Under the pieces are notes generated by a model. It was not told where the DNA came from and searched no databases. It saw only the letters and a program-made list of their open reading frames with translations. Below, piece after piece: positions 9,332 through 19,734 of a DNA stretch of 64,000 bases. Positions within the stretch are counted from its first letter, which is position 1, and the number at the start of each line of letters is the position of its first letter. Both the position numbers and the translations under genes were made by a program. This DNA comes from Isoetes taiwanensis (Eukaryota; Streptophyta; Lycopodiopsida; Isoetales; Isoetaceae), in contig JAJEKV010000028.1 in assembly GCA_021234155.1 (NCBI GenBank), positions 13,780,134 to 13,844,133 of the forward strand, written 5' to 3'.

Positions 9332-11739
9332 TGTGACGCTCCCCGAATCCACACGATGCTCCCATCGTATAAATACAGGAAATTCCCCTCCCATGGCGAA
9401 TCCATCACCACGGAAAGGCCCTCCGTCTGACTCGGACCACTTGTGATGGCCAAGCGTCCAGGTGAAGGACACGGAGGTGTCATTCGTCCCACGCCTTCTA
9501 TGGGAAGCCTATATAGCGGAAGCGTACATACATGTTAGCACCTAGCAACAATACTAATAAATAATATACCACCACAAAGGGTGGCCCATCATCATCAATA
9601 TAACTACAACAGAATACTAACATAACAAAGGAAATACACCATAACTAAGGGCTCTACCCCGGGCTCAGACTCCATGGGGGTGACTGACGGTCAGGGCCTC
9701 AAGATAACCGCAGACAGAGGTATAACATGGCGTTGGCTGGCATAAGACAATGGCTAGGGTAGTCCACTCCATCCGCCCCTCCTGTGCACACTTTGCAGAT
9801 AGGCTGAATCATGCTATGACGTGCTTGTAGCCCTCCGGAGACACAATCCCAAGGAATCACCCTTCGGGACTACTCCGGGTTACATCTCCCCGGTCCGATG
9901 AGGCAGGTCAGAGAGGCGTCTCCTCCCCGAGCATGACAGATCCCTGGGTGTGCTAGAGAACACGTGCTCCCTTAGTGACCCCCGCATCCGTACCCGACTT
10001 ACTCCCCTAAATCTAAAGTTTGGCTCACCAGCCCATTCGAGCAAAGGGCAGCCATATAGGCTCCCACCCTCCGGCCCAGAGAGTGTCAGACCCATGCCCG
10101 GCCCACACACAGTGACCGGCTATAAGCCTAGCACACTATAGGAGTCCCGCAGCCGCGCTAGGCAAGACCCCACCCCCGATTCACCATCATACTCGTTATC
10201 AGGTGCTGAACCAGGGTAAATTTTAACGGCCCTAAATGTTTTTCTATTCAAATTAAGGTTGGCTAAACCTATGAAAAACAAAAGTTCTTAGAGTTTTTTC
10301 TTGGCGAAATTTGATAAAATAGAGCCCTTTAATTATCTTCCCATTTGGCTAAAATGTAAAATTTATATGACATGAAATTCTGATGTTGGCGAATTTTTCT
10401 TGGTCCCCAGCTAAAGTGCAACTATTTAACTTCAAACTTTGAGCACTGATTAGTACATGAATGACATTGATTCAATATGCTTCTTTTACAAAATGATAAC
10501 AAAGTTGTTCAAAGTACAATTCATAAGGAATAAACAATATCGTTTGAAGCAGCATGTTTATGTTGGAGTCAAATGCATCCAAATGGTGAATTTGGTGATG
10601 AAGCCCTTTAGGATTAACAATTGCAAGAAGAGATCACTACTATTTAAAGCTTAAAATGCACATCATGTAACATTCTTCATAGGATTTAACCTAAACAACT
10701 TCTTCAAAATATGATTGAGGTAGCTAATGGCAATTCCTAAATGAAAGAGCTCTCTGAATAGAATTGGCATGGCTATTTGAATTGATCAGGGGTCTCCTAA
10801 TCAACTTTAGAGAAGGCGATTCCGTACATCATGCAGCAAACAATCCTGGCTAAACTCTAAGCGTTCAGAATTTACCCCCTTTTGGAGTGGCTAAATTATG
10901 CTTTTTCTAAAAAAAATTGTCTTTATAAACTTTAGCCATGAAATTTGACTAAAGGTCTAAAAAATCGCCATTTGGCGAATTTTAGTCACTCTTTATTACC
11001 CTGGTGCTGAACCACATCATAGCATCCACAGCTAGGTTGGCTCTTGTGCACAGGCCGCATTTACTGGGTTTTAAGGGTTCTATCTAGGAGCATCTCTTCT
11101 TCTAGATGGCCTTTAGGTCTCTACCCCTCCCCCCCTCCCCTTTTTACCCATACAACACAGGAGGAACAGAAAGAAAGCTATCCTTATACATCTCCATCCA
11201 TAGCTTCGAATAGAACATAAAATAGAGATTACCCATACATCTATCATACAAGAGTTACTCCTAGCTACCTTCTAATCATACAAGGGTTAGTCCTATGACT
11301 ATCTAGGAATCCAAGCTATCTACGTACTAACCGGGATTATAGCTAGGCCCACTATCGCTCGGGTTCTCCATCCCTCCGGCTGGAACATGGAGGAACAGCA
11401 GCTCCTCCTCCACCAACCTCCCCCAATTCGAATTGGGGCAACTGGGGGTACAAAACCCCAATTTGGGTCCCAAGTTAGCAACTCTCCCTTGCCCAATCAA
11501 TTTGGGCCAGGTGGCAGCTCTGGGTTGGCTAATATTAACTAATTTGATATTTTAGCCCTTTTTAATATTAGGTTAAGCCCTAAATTCGAATTAGGGTTTA
11601 AGGTTAGGTTTCCACTTTAATAATTAATTATTAACATAGCTAACCTTAGGTTATGAATAATTAAGATGCCATTAATTATTCATAGTGACGTGTCATATAT
11701 TTATACTTAAAAAGGCGTATAAATATGTGGAACGTCACA
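9332..11739 (-). mobile_element. LTR copy A (3' LTR, minus strand), carrying a MITE
   Basis: The segment begins TGTGACG and ends CGTCACA on the plus strand, so it has the TG...CA ends of an LTR with short inverted termini. Without the 792-bp insertion at 10212-11003 plus its target duplication it is about 1.6 kb and matches 50776-52369 almost throughout (well above 90% by eye). On the minus strand it is immediately preceded by a polypurine tract, which makes it the 3' LTR of a minus-strand element. Short ORFs inside it are not conserved as protein and are ignored. Confidence 0.85.
10203..11012. mobile_element. hAT-like MITE inserted in LTR copy A
   Basis: LTR copy B is uninterrupted here, so the insertion is directly visible. 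The element spans 10212-11003, starts CAGGGTAAA and ends TTATTACCCTG (terminal inverted repeat CAGGGTAA). It is flanked by GTGCTGAAC at 10203-10211 and 11004-11012, a 9-bp direct repeat of which 8 bp may be the true target duplication. hAT elements are known for CAGGG-type ends and 8-bp duplications. No transposase frame is present, so it is non-autonomous. Its right end (GCCAAATGGC subterminal, minus strand) matches the second MITE at 39236-39900. Confidence 0.75.
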
Positions 11740-11753
11740 TTCTCCCCACCTTT
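11740..11753 (-). other. Polypurine tract of the LTR element
   Basis: On the minus strand AAAGGTGGGGAGAA lies directly against the TGTGACG start of LTR copy A. This is the expected place for plus-strand DNA priming in an LTR retrotransposon, and it fixes the orientation as minus. Confidence 0.75.
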
Positions 11754-12500
11754 AAAATGATGTTGTCCTCAGCATCAAGACTACTCTTGTTGCAGGGCAA
11801 CACAGCGTATGTTGGAAGGAAGTCTTCCCTCCTTAAAGAGATAGCGTGAGATTATAAGTCACACAGACGTTGTCATGTTCAAAGTGATCAAGTTTGAAAT
11901 GACTTGTAATGTGCAATTTATAAGTCTGGGATATTAAAGGTAGGAGTATAGGTCAGACATGATCATCTTTTAGGACTGTTAAAGGTCAACAGTCAAGGTT
12001 TGTGAAAGTACTGCTTAGTAGAGAGTCATTCTAATCATATTAAGTTCTGTGCATGTGTCTATTATATTCTCCCTTCACTTTGCAATTCGTTTTATTACAG
12101 CCAGCCCTAATTTAATTTTGTATCAAAATTTTGTTTTCCTATTTTGTTACAGTTTTCACAACTCGTATGTTCCTATCCTCACATTTATACTTACCCTTTA
12201 ATACAATTATATATTGTAATGTATCTGACATTTTTACCTATATACTTTAATATTAATTACAGACACATGTTCTTCATCATTTATTATTTATAACCTTGTT
12301 ATAACATAATCTAAGTCTCGTTATTCCCTCAGGAGTTCGTGTAAGACATACATAATTATCTCCTTTCGATTATCTTTAATGTTTCCACACTCACACTCTC
12401 TATTCTAGTCTATTTTAACCATAAAGCACAATTTCATTAAAATGGGAAATTTCGTGATTCCAATTAGCAACGAAAATCTTTTTTAGTTCATTTTATGCCA
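11754..12500. other. AT-rich stretch, degenerate interior of the LTR element
   Basis: This should be the 3' end of the internal domain of the element ending in LTR copy A. On the minus strand a short AEDNIILKV frame next to the polypurine tract is reminiscent of a polyprotein end, but no pol domain is recognisable. Stops are dense in all frames. Confidence 0.35.
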
Positions 12501-12843
12501 ATTTTTTAAGCAATTATGGCGCCATTAAGAAAAAATATGCCTCTAAAGTGTCATTTATTGGCGCCATCAAAAAGACTAACACTGCATATAAAGAAGCTAA
12601 AGAAACGTAACATCACAAAATTAGTTAAAATTTCCAAATTCATAGATTTGCAAATCAAAAATTTTGCCACAACAGGCAAGGACTTGGAAGGGAGTCTGTT
12701 TACAAAAGTATTATTGTACAATTTAACATTACAATCACACAAAATTCAGGGTTCCGGATCGGATCGGGTTACGCATCGATCGGTTCCGTGATCGCCGGTA
12801 GGCCATGGCTAGAAGAAGCACCCATAGGATCTACACGAAGCTC

Positions 12844-15800
12844 TCAAACGCCGTGGCGTGAAATTGGGATCATTAAGCATGTCGGATCGAATTGTGCGTT
12901 CTTGATCGCATCATAGTCCACATCGGGTGGAGCTTGTGGGCATCTCTCGTATTTGGTGGATCTATACTTCTTCAAAGAATAAAGACCTTGTCTCTCTCCA
13001 CAGGAACTAGCCGCAAGTATAGGATTCAGGAGGCGGTCAAGCCTATCAAGAATCCCCTCGAGCACTCACCTTGCTAACCGGTCACTTTCGAACACAATGC
13101 AACTCTCTTATTCAGCAATGAAGCCCGGCCAAAAGAACCACGGAGAAGTAATCAAACACCCCCCGCTCTAAGCGGTACCATTTTTCTGACGAGGTAGGAG
13201 CATGTGGCAGGCCCAGGTGGTTTTTTCATGATTAAGTCCCCTGGCAAGCCTTGCCACCGTACTGAATCTGGCGTTGCGAGCTTCCCCGCCATAGCCTCGG
13301 ACTCCCCTCTTCGTCTTCTTTCGTTGAGGGCACGAGGCGGTGGCGGTTCTTGAGGATGATCGTTGAAGGGGAATTTGAGGTCAATATCATCGAGAGGATG
13401 ACTGCGCAGCTGGCCTGAATTTTTGTGGCGACACCGGTGCATGGACCTCCGAACTCCCAGGGGAGCCGGATTTTGTATTCGTCCTCATACATGCCAATAA
13501 AAACTCTGGATCTGGAATCGGATCATCCAACACGAGATGAAATCAAGAAGTTGTGCTCACGGCCTTGCAAAGACCACTATCCGAAAGAATCACCGTGGTG
13601 TTCTTCTGGTATGTCGAAGAAATTAGAGAGAGTGGTCTTGTCCCACATTGGAGTGATGCCTCTAGTGTCCGGGCTATCAAGGATGCTTTGTACGGGATTG
13701 CAAACAAATTGCCCCCCCACCGTCATTAAGTTCAACCGCATAGCGGAAGTCTTCAGTATCCTCCCTCTGCAAGACAGCATTGCGTATATATTTTGCCAAG
13801 GCAGGTGGCACGTTACCGAAAACTCCTTCCTTGGTCACGCCAACTTCAACCCACTTACTATGCAGGGTGGCCATGGAAATCAGGTCGCTGTCCTCGAAGC
13901 CCGCCACGGCAGCACTTAGATCAGTGAAGGATTTAAACTTCCTCGGAAAATTATCCTTCACATATTCAAAAATCTCCTTCTTCAAGAACGATATAGATCG
14001 TAGTGTCTTTGCCCTTGTCTTGAAGAAGTGCTTACCTGTATAATCAGAGGTGACCTTCACGTAGGTATTCCCATCCAGCACCTCCTGGAACAAAATCCGA
14101 CAGTCTTCATAGTCCATACCCCTCATGCACCTCAGGTAGGTCTGACTGAAGTAGTCAGACTCTTTTGCCCAGTTACAGGTAATAGTCTGTCCCTTATTAT
14201 CTGTTAGCTTGCAAGATTTCCACAAGTTCCATAGGGACACGAATAGCTGAAAAATATCCTCTGGCATGAAGACCCACTGGCTGAAATCTTTCGGGTGCTT
14301 ACCACGCATGGTAACTTCAGCCAAAGCCAGATAACGCTGGAAACAACAAGAAGTTAGTATTGAATGCAAATGATTATGAAATGGCGTCGTGGCGCCATAT
14401 TTCGCCACGGCGCCATTTGCTAATCTAGCAGAAAATTAAAACACGATGTACCTTGTATGGTTCTGAGCGAGATTGCCCGCGTCCCGATGGATCAGGCTTC
14501 CCGCAAAGAGCATATTGTTGCCGCAGGTGGGTTATTTTATCAATGAAAGGCTCCTTGAAGATAGTCTTGGCAGCGATATCATTGACTTCACAACTGAGCT
14601 GCAGGCACTCTTGCTCGTCCACCGTGCCAGACAAGACTCGGCAATTCCGATACTCATAAATCTTTGCCATTTGTTCTTGGGACTTCGCTGTGCCGAGTCT
14701 TTTACATACAAGCTGAGCGGCCATAACAGAATGATTGCCATTCACTATGTAAAAGTGCATCCCCATGAGGTCATCCTCAGTTTTCCAAGGATGTAGTTTC
14801 TTTGTGAGGGGATTGAATGGAATCACGTCTGCAGGAGTGAACACCGGATGTGGATCTCTTTGAAAGGATTCCACTAAGGTCTTCACGTGCTCCATATTTC
14901 TTGGCCGAGATGTCAGATTTGTAGGCCCTTGATATAGGCTGAACACGTTTATTCGTTTGATAAATGTGATGCCCAGAGGAAAAAGATGCCGGTGGTCAAT
15001 GATCTTCTGTAACGTGTTCTCTGCCGTCTTCTCCTCTTCTGATCTTTCCACCTTAAGATTTGCAGGCACCTCGAGCAAGTGCTGAGCTATTCTTAAGGTT
15101 AGCTTCTTTGGCTCTGGCTTCTTAATGGGGACCCTTTTGGCCGGTGTGCCCGCAGAATCTTGGATATGTGGTGGGCTTGGAGGAACTTCACCACCACTTC
15201 CAGCAGGACTTGGAGTCCGAGTCTCTCTCCTCTGTTTTTTAGGTGTTCTCTCCTTCTCAGAGGTCTCCAGCCTGTGCTTCTTCTTCTTTTTCCCTTCTAT
15301 TGCCTCTGATTCCCTTTCCTCTCCGTCCTTTTCCTGTCCCGCCTGTTCTTCCTTCCGCCCTTTCCCGTCCTTTTCCTTGTCTTTCTTGTCTTTCTTCTTC
15401 CTATCCTTCTTTTCTTTCTTTTCCTTTTCTTTCCTTTCCTTCTTCTCTTTCTTTTCCTTATCAGGATCTTCGTGATCCTTTCTCTTCACTTTCCCCTTGT
15501 CCGCCGACTTTCCTTGCTCAACTTCCTGGTCAACTTCCTCAGTAGCAGATGAGGAGTCCTGCTAACAGATTTCAGCCACGCCGTGTCCACAATGGCGGGT
15601 AGTTTCTATTGGGCTAATGCCTTGACAACGAATGAAACAGAGTTCTTCGACTCGTTCAAACGATTGCGAAGAATCATAAAACCCCTCAAGATTTCTTGTG
15701 GACCAGCGATGTCGGCTTCTTCAAAGGCATTTGTATGATGTGAGCCCAGCCTTGCTTTCTCGCCGAACCAGCTACATTTGCGATACTAGCAGACATTATT

Positions 15801-16081
15801 GTGGGATCATAGAACTTCCAGTCCACATAGTAGACTATTATTCTCTGCTGCACAGTGTCTTCACAGACCACCCTGATCCAATCTTCGTGCCCGCTCTTGC
15901 TAGTCAACCTCATGTTAACCAAGATACCCGGCTGGTAAATTCCGGAAACCGGGGCCGTCTCCTTTATCGGCCAGTGAGCTCTCTTACTGCGATCTCCTTT
16001 CGAGCTGTAGAGGTGGAGGGCTCACCGCATTATTTCCATGCACCCGTTCCTATCATCGGCATGATAGTGCAGTCGGATTGA
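12844..16081 (-). pseudogene. ParB-like domain gene with KE-rich segment, minus strand
   Basis: The longest frame (15489-14425; 354 residues) starts with about 90 residues of Lys/Glu-rich, probably coiled or disordered sequence, then a Pro-rich linker. A ParB/sulfiredoxin-like region follows: TSRPRNMEHVKTLVESFQRD, then HFYIVNGNHSVMAAQ at about residues 245-260. A clean intron (14451-14337) joins PYK to RYLALAEVTMRG in phase. The second large exon carries about 200 residues of unknown, probably helical sequence. Downstream coding continues in other frames, with a shift at the seven-base C run at about 13713-13719, to PPDVDYDAIKNAQFD near 12930. Upstream coding (GIYQPGILVNMRLTSKSG, near 15930) also needs shifts near 15740 and 15560. 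ParB N-terminal domains bind CTP and DNA in bacteria and are related to nucleases; the role of this eukaryotic version is unknown. A relative lies at 3.85-7.0 kb. Confidence 0.55.
14337..14451 (-). other. 115-bp GT-AG intron containing class II palindromes
   Basis: The minus-strand donor is ACAAG/GTACATCG and the acceptor is TTGTTTCCAG/CGTTATC. Splicing keeps the frame. The intron contains two GGCGCC-centred inverted repeats between about 14380 and 14421, matching the minisatellite motif at 16.2-16.8 kb. Confidence 0.75.
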
Positions 16082-16184
16082 AATTGTGTTTACGACGAGC
16101 ATTAACCACCGCACAACAAAGAAGCATCAGTAACAAAGGCATCAATAACTCTGACTGAAACTAGTAGACGGACCAGACGACCAA

Positions 16185-16775
16185 GCAAATGGCGCCATGG
16201 CGCCATTTGTATCTGAATTCATTGCATAAGCACATGGAAGCAGTTCGCATGCAGTTCGCATTCATGCGCCATTTGCAAACAACAAGACCCTAATTTAAGA
16301 CAATAGGCATCAAATGGCGCGATGGCGCCATTTGCCAACAACAAGACCATTTGCCAACAACAATACCCTAATGTAAGCTAATGAACATTAAACGGCGCCA
16401 TGACGCCATTTGTCAACCACAGGTCCCTTATGTAAGCTAATGGACATCAAATGGCGCGACGGCGCCATTTCTCAACAACAAGCCACTAGTTTGACTAGAC
16501 ATCAAATGGCGCAATGGCGCCATTTGCCAACAACAAGAGCCTAATGTAAGCTAATGGACATCAAATGGCGCCATGGCGCCATTTGCCAACAACAAGAGCC
16601 TAATGTAAGCTAATGGACATCAAATGGCGCGATGGCGCCATTTGTCAACAACAAGAGCCTAATGTAAGCTAATGGACATCAAATGGCGCCATGGCGCCAT
16701 TTTCCAACAACAAGAGCCCAATGTAAGCTAATGGACATCAAATGGCGCCATGGCACCATTTATCAACTGCAGGAC
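16185..16775. repeat. 59-bp minisatellite carrying a GGCGCCATGGCGCC palindrome (class II)
   Basis: About nine units. The best-preserved (from about 16500 on) have a period of exactly 59 bp. Each unit has GGCGCCATGGCGCC flanked by AAAT and ATTT, a perfect 22-bp palindrome in the best copies, plus a spacer with CAACAACAAGAGCCTAATG and TAAGCTAATGGACATC. Variants change the palindrome centre (GGCGCGATGGCGCC, GGCGCAATGGCGCC). It lies just 5' of the minus-strand ParB-like gene. Confidence 0.95.
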
Positions 16776-17264
16776 CCAAATTCAACAACAAGATTCGAAA
16801 TGGCCTTGTAGCCATTTTAAACCAAAAACTTGCAAGTAGATGACATACCAGTGTTTGCGGGTGTACTAGCCGGCCGCCTCCACATTCGAGTAGCTCCGAA
16901 TTGTCCACTTCCATTTCGAAATTGAATTTGGCCCTAAATCAAAGTGTAGCTTGATGGAGTGAGGGCGCGAATCAGGGGGAAATGGCGCTTAAAATACTAA
17001 AAATAGAGGGCGAAACAAGGCTCCCCGAGGCGCCGGCGAATGGGCGGCGTAGGCTAGGGTCGAGGCCGAGAGCTGAATGCAAACGAAAGCGCAAAATGAG
17101 GTCCTCCGAAAAACAATGGGGCATAACTAACTTTACTACTGGCCGCTGTTGTACCACAAAGTGCGGGCCTAGGGCGATGGGTGTCCAGCGCCATAAAGCC
17201 CGCCCCATGCCCGGGCCGACGCCGGGTCCAGTGCATGCCCGCCATGCCCGTGGCGGTCCGTCCC

Positions 17265-17425
17265 CATGCCCGCCTAAAATTGAATTTTGAAATTCCGGAT
17301 TTCCCGCCCCCTACTATCCCGCCCGCCCAAATTTGAACATAGAATTCAAAAATCCCGCCCGTAATTTGAAAATTTGCCACCACAAAATTTAAAATTCCGC
17401 CCGTAAAATTGAAATTTGGTTGCCA
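17265..17425. repeat. Degenerate CCCGCC / AAATTTGAA repeats
   Basis: Five or so copies of a CCCGCCC block followed by AATTTGAA-like sequence lie in a GC-to-AT alternating stretch. Read on the minus strand they contain GGCGGGA cores resembling E2F sites. They lie about 360-520 bp upstream of the ATG at 17785. Confidence 0.55.
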
Positions 17426-17784
17426 CTTGTCCAAAGTCGAATGGTCCGTCGCTTTTAAAATTGTACTTTGCATTTAAAGCTCCCTCTTTGTCGCCGTTCT
17501 CCCTCTTAAAGGCGACCATGCCACCAACTTCGAGGCGTTTTTAGGTACCTGTTCGGTAGCTTTTCGAATCCGCTTTGTTAGTTTAATTTGCCCGGCTTCG
17601 CGCCGTATTTGCTTTTCTCAGTAGCGAGGCTTTGCTTTGCAAAGCGCATCGCGTCTTTGTCGGTTTTCTTCTTGGTGCTCCACGAAATCCGGTGATTCTT
17701 GGCGCTTTCTTCTTGGCGCTCAATTCATCTGGCGGGATTAGCTTCTTTTCTGTTCCATCTCTTTGCTTTCGAGTACATACCACC

Positions 17785-17966
17785 ATGGATCTATCTAATA
17801 TCAAGTAAGTCCACTATTTACGGTAGGAATTATGTTACGGTAGGTGTATAAGCGTGTTCAAATCTTTGAATTTCATCTTGCTAGGACCGCGAAACTTGGC
17901 TTCACTTGCGAGTTGGCATGGGGTGTCCATGTTATGCATGCTGCTCTTATTGACACATATCTCTGA
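17785..17966 (+). CDS. Start of a spliced gene (strong start context, GTAAGT donor)
   Basis: ACCACCATGG gives a near-perfect start context at 17785. After MDLSNIK the exon runs into AA/GTAAGT at 17805. An acceptor CTTGCTAG ends at 17884 and splicing stays in frame to give TAKLGFTCELAWGVHVMH and a stop at 17964-17966 (33 residues). The following 100 bp still look partly coding, so the stop could be a frameshift effect. The next several hundred bases hold class II palindromes, probably an intron. It may be the 5' end of the transposase-like gene further right, but this link is not shown. Confidence 0.4.
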
Positions 17967-18054
17967 CAATGGGAGCAAGAATGCATAACATAGGCACCTC
18001 GTGTTGATTTTGTGATGGAGCTAAGCCAAATCGCTTCATGTCACCCACTTGGAT

Positions 18055-18380
18055 CAAATGGCCATTCTATTCAAATACCCTTAAAATGGTGTATTGGTCA
18101 ATGGCCATAAGCGCCATTTGGTTGAAAATGGTGCAAGGTTGAAATTGTGTGAATTTGGAGCTAAATGGCCATGGCCATTTGGGCCGAAAATAGTGCACAC
18201 CGATCAAATGGCGCCATGGCTATTTGTTCCAAATTCACACCTATCCGCGGTGCCATGGGTGTGAATTTGGATCAAATGAAGCGCCATGGCGCCCATTTGA
18301 TCAAGTATTCTCTGTTTCGACCAAATGGCGCCATGGCATCATTTAGCTCAAAGTTAGACCAAAAAGTTTGTCTTACGTAC
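18055..18380. repeat. Class II palindromes, dispersed copies
   Basis: At least six imperfect copies of AAATGGCGCCATGGC.ATTT-type inverted repeats occur in about 320 bp, with TTGGATCAAATG or TTGGTTGAAAATGG spacers. They are related in sequence to the minisatellite at 16.2-16.8 kb but not in tidy tandem order. Confidence 0.75.
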
Positions 18381-18464
18381 TAAATGGCCACTTTTACTTG
18401 TTTATTGCTTATTTTTTCGTCTAATTCATATGTTCTAAAAGTTTAAGCCTTGCTTGATTGAAAC

Positions 18465-19560
18465 AGTTCAATTTTCCCCACAACCCAACCTATTAAGTCG
18501 GAAGGACACTTGTTGCCCTGGGGGCATATTTTGAATAGAACCACTCTTCATGGGAAGGAAATAGATCCTTCAAATGTAGCAATTGAGGTCCGCAGTCCCG
18601 TGATCCCATCGACAAAGCTTCAGGTCCCTGCGGAGGGGCGGATAACATTGGTGAAGCGGTAGGCACATTCATTTAGTGGCCTAAGAGGGATGTAAAACAA
18701 AATGGCGGCCCTCAAGTGAAGATCGTCTTGAGATCCCTCAATTTGCCCTCTTCACAAGAGGATTCATCTAGTAGTCCACCATCACATCCAGGTAGCCCGC
18801 CGGACATCAGTTTCACGCTCCTTTGTGGTGAACCAAGCAACCACGACAACAAATGAAGAAGAGATAGTAGAGGAGATTGGAGGTCATGAGAATCTAGGCT
18901 GCCCGTCTTGGTCTCGAGGTTGTTTAAGCACGAAGATGAGACAATCTACTACTCGAGCAGATCTACTAGGTTTGCCATGCTACATTCTTCACTCCCGCAT
19001 TGGATCTAAATATTGGGGCCGAATATAGTCTTTAGTGATCCTCGGGGATGCTATAGGCGATGAGTTCTTAGGTGTATCAAAGGTCGGGCTTTTCGATGGG
19101 TAACATAATAGATCAACGGGAAACCAAAATATCGGTCATGTCATGCTTGTGTTGAGAGGCCTATAGCTAACTAGACCCATGATTTTTGCTTCATGATGTA
19201 ACTTTTGGGGGGAGACCCATGATGTTTTGCTTCATGATGGTAGGGCGGTTTCACAACATTTACAAGCTCGAGCTGCTCTCGAGCAGGATGACTCGAAGTT
19301 GAGTGCTTGGAAGGCGATGTTGAGAAGCAATTCAAGAGGAAAAGGAAATATACATATGTGAAGAGGGTCGGGAGGGAACCAAAGGGGATATGCAAGGGGA
19401 AGGATGTGCGCTTCAAGTCAATCAAGAGTGCTCTAAAATCAACATCTTTGCAAGGGCGAATGTGTCAAAAAGCGGGCCGAGAAACAAGTATGTGCCTTAA
19501 GAAAAAATTTTATTCTCAATCAAAGCGATGCCGGGGATTACGCTTGTTTTTGATGTGTTG
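18465..19560 (+). pseudogene. Coding-like fragments, likely 5' part of the GHTHGDID gene
   Basis: Frames here include KIVLRSLNLPSSQEDSSS followed by PPSHPGSPPDISFTLL at about 18720-18830, a low-complexity Ser/Pro linker. A basic 84-residue ORF at 19307-19561 contains KRKRKYTYVKRVGR. Both sit upstream of and on the same strand as the transposase-like remnant. Frameshifts prevent a continuous reading. Function unknown. Confidence 0.3.
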
Positions 19561-19734
19561 AGTGTAACTTATCTGGCGGTCGGGGCGAAAGTAGTGGTCT
19601 GCGGGTGGAGTCTTTGTCAATTCGCATGGCATGCGTGGCTCTAGGAGTTGCTTTCGGTCTACGTTTTATAGTTGAGTTAGGTGGAAAACGGGCGAGCATG
19701 GTATCTGAGCTCTAAGAAGCCTAGATCTGTGACA

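Noticed and set aside
9880-10141. Protein-coding ORFs in the LTR (also 51324-51551)
   Set aside because: They are duplicated only because the LTR is duplicated. Differences between copies do not preserve the frame and the composition is not protein-like.
15125-15545. Plus-strand ORFs rich in Ser, Phe and Leu
   Set aside because: They are antisense shadows of the Lys/Glu-rich segment of the minus-strand ParB-like gene.
16185-16775. CRISPR array
   Set aside because: Regular repeats of 59 bp are present, but the spacers are as conserved as the repeats, no cas genes exist, and the genome is eukaryotic. It is a minisatellite.
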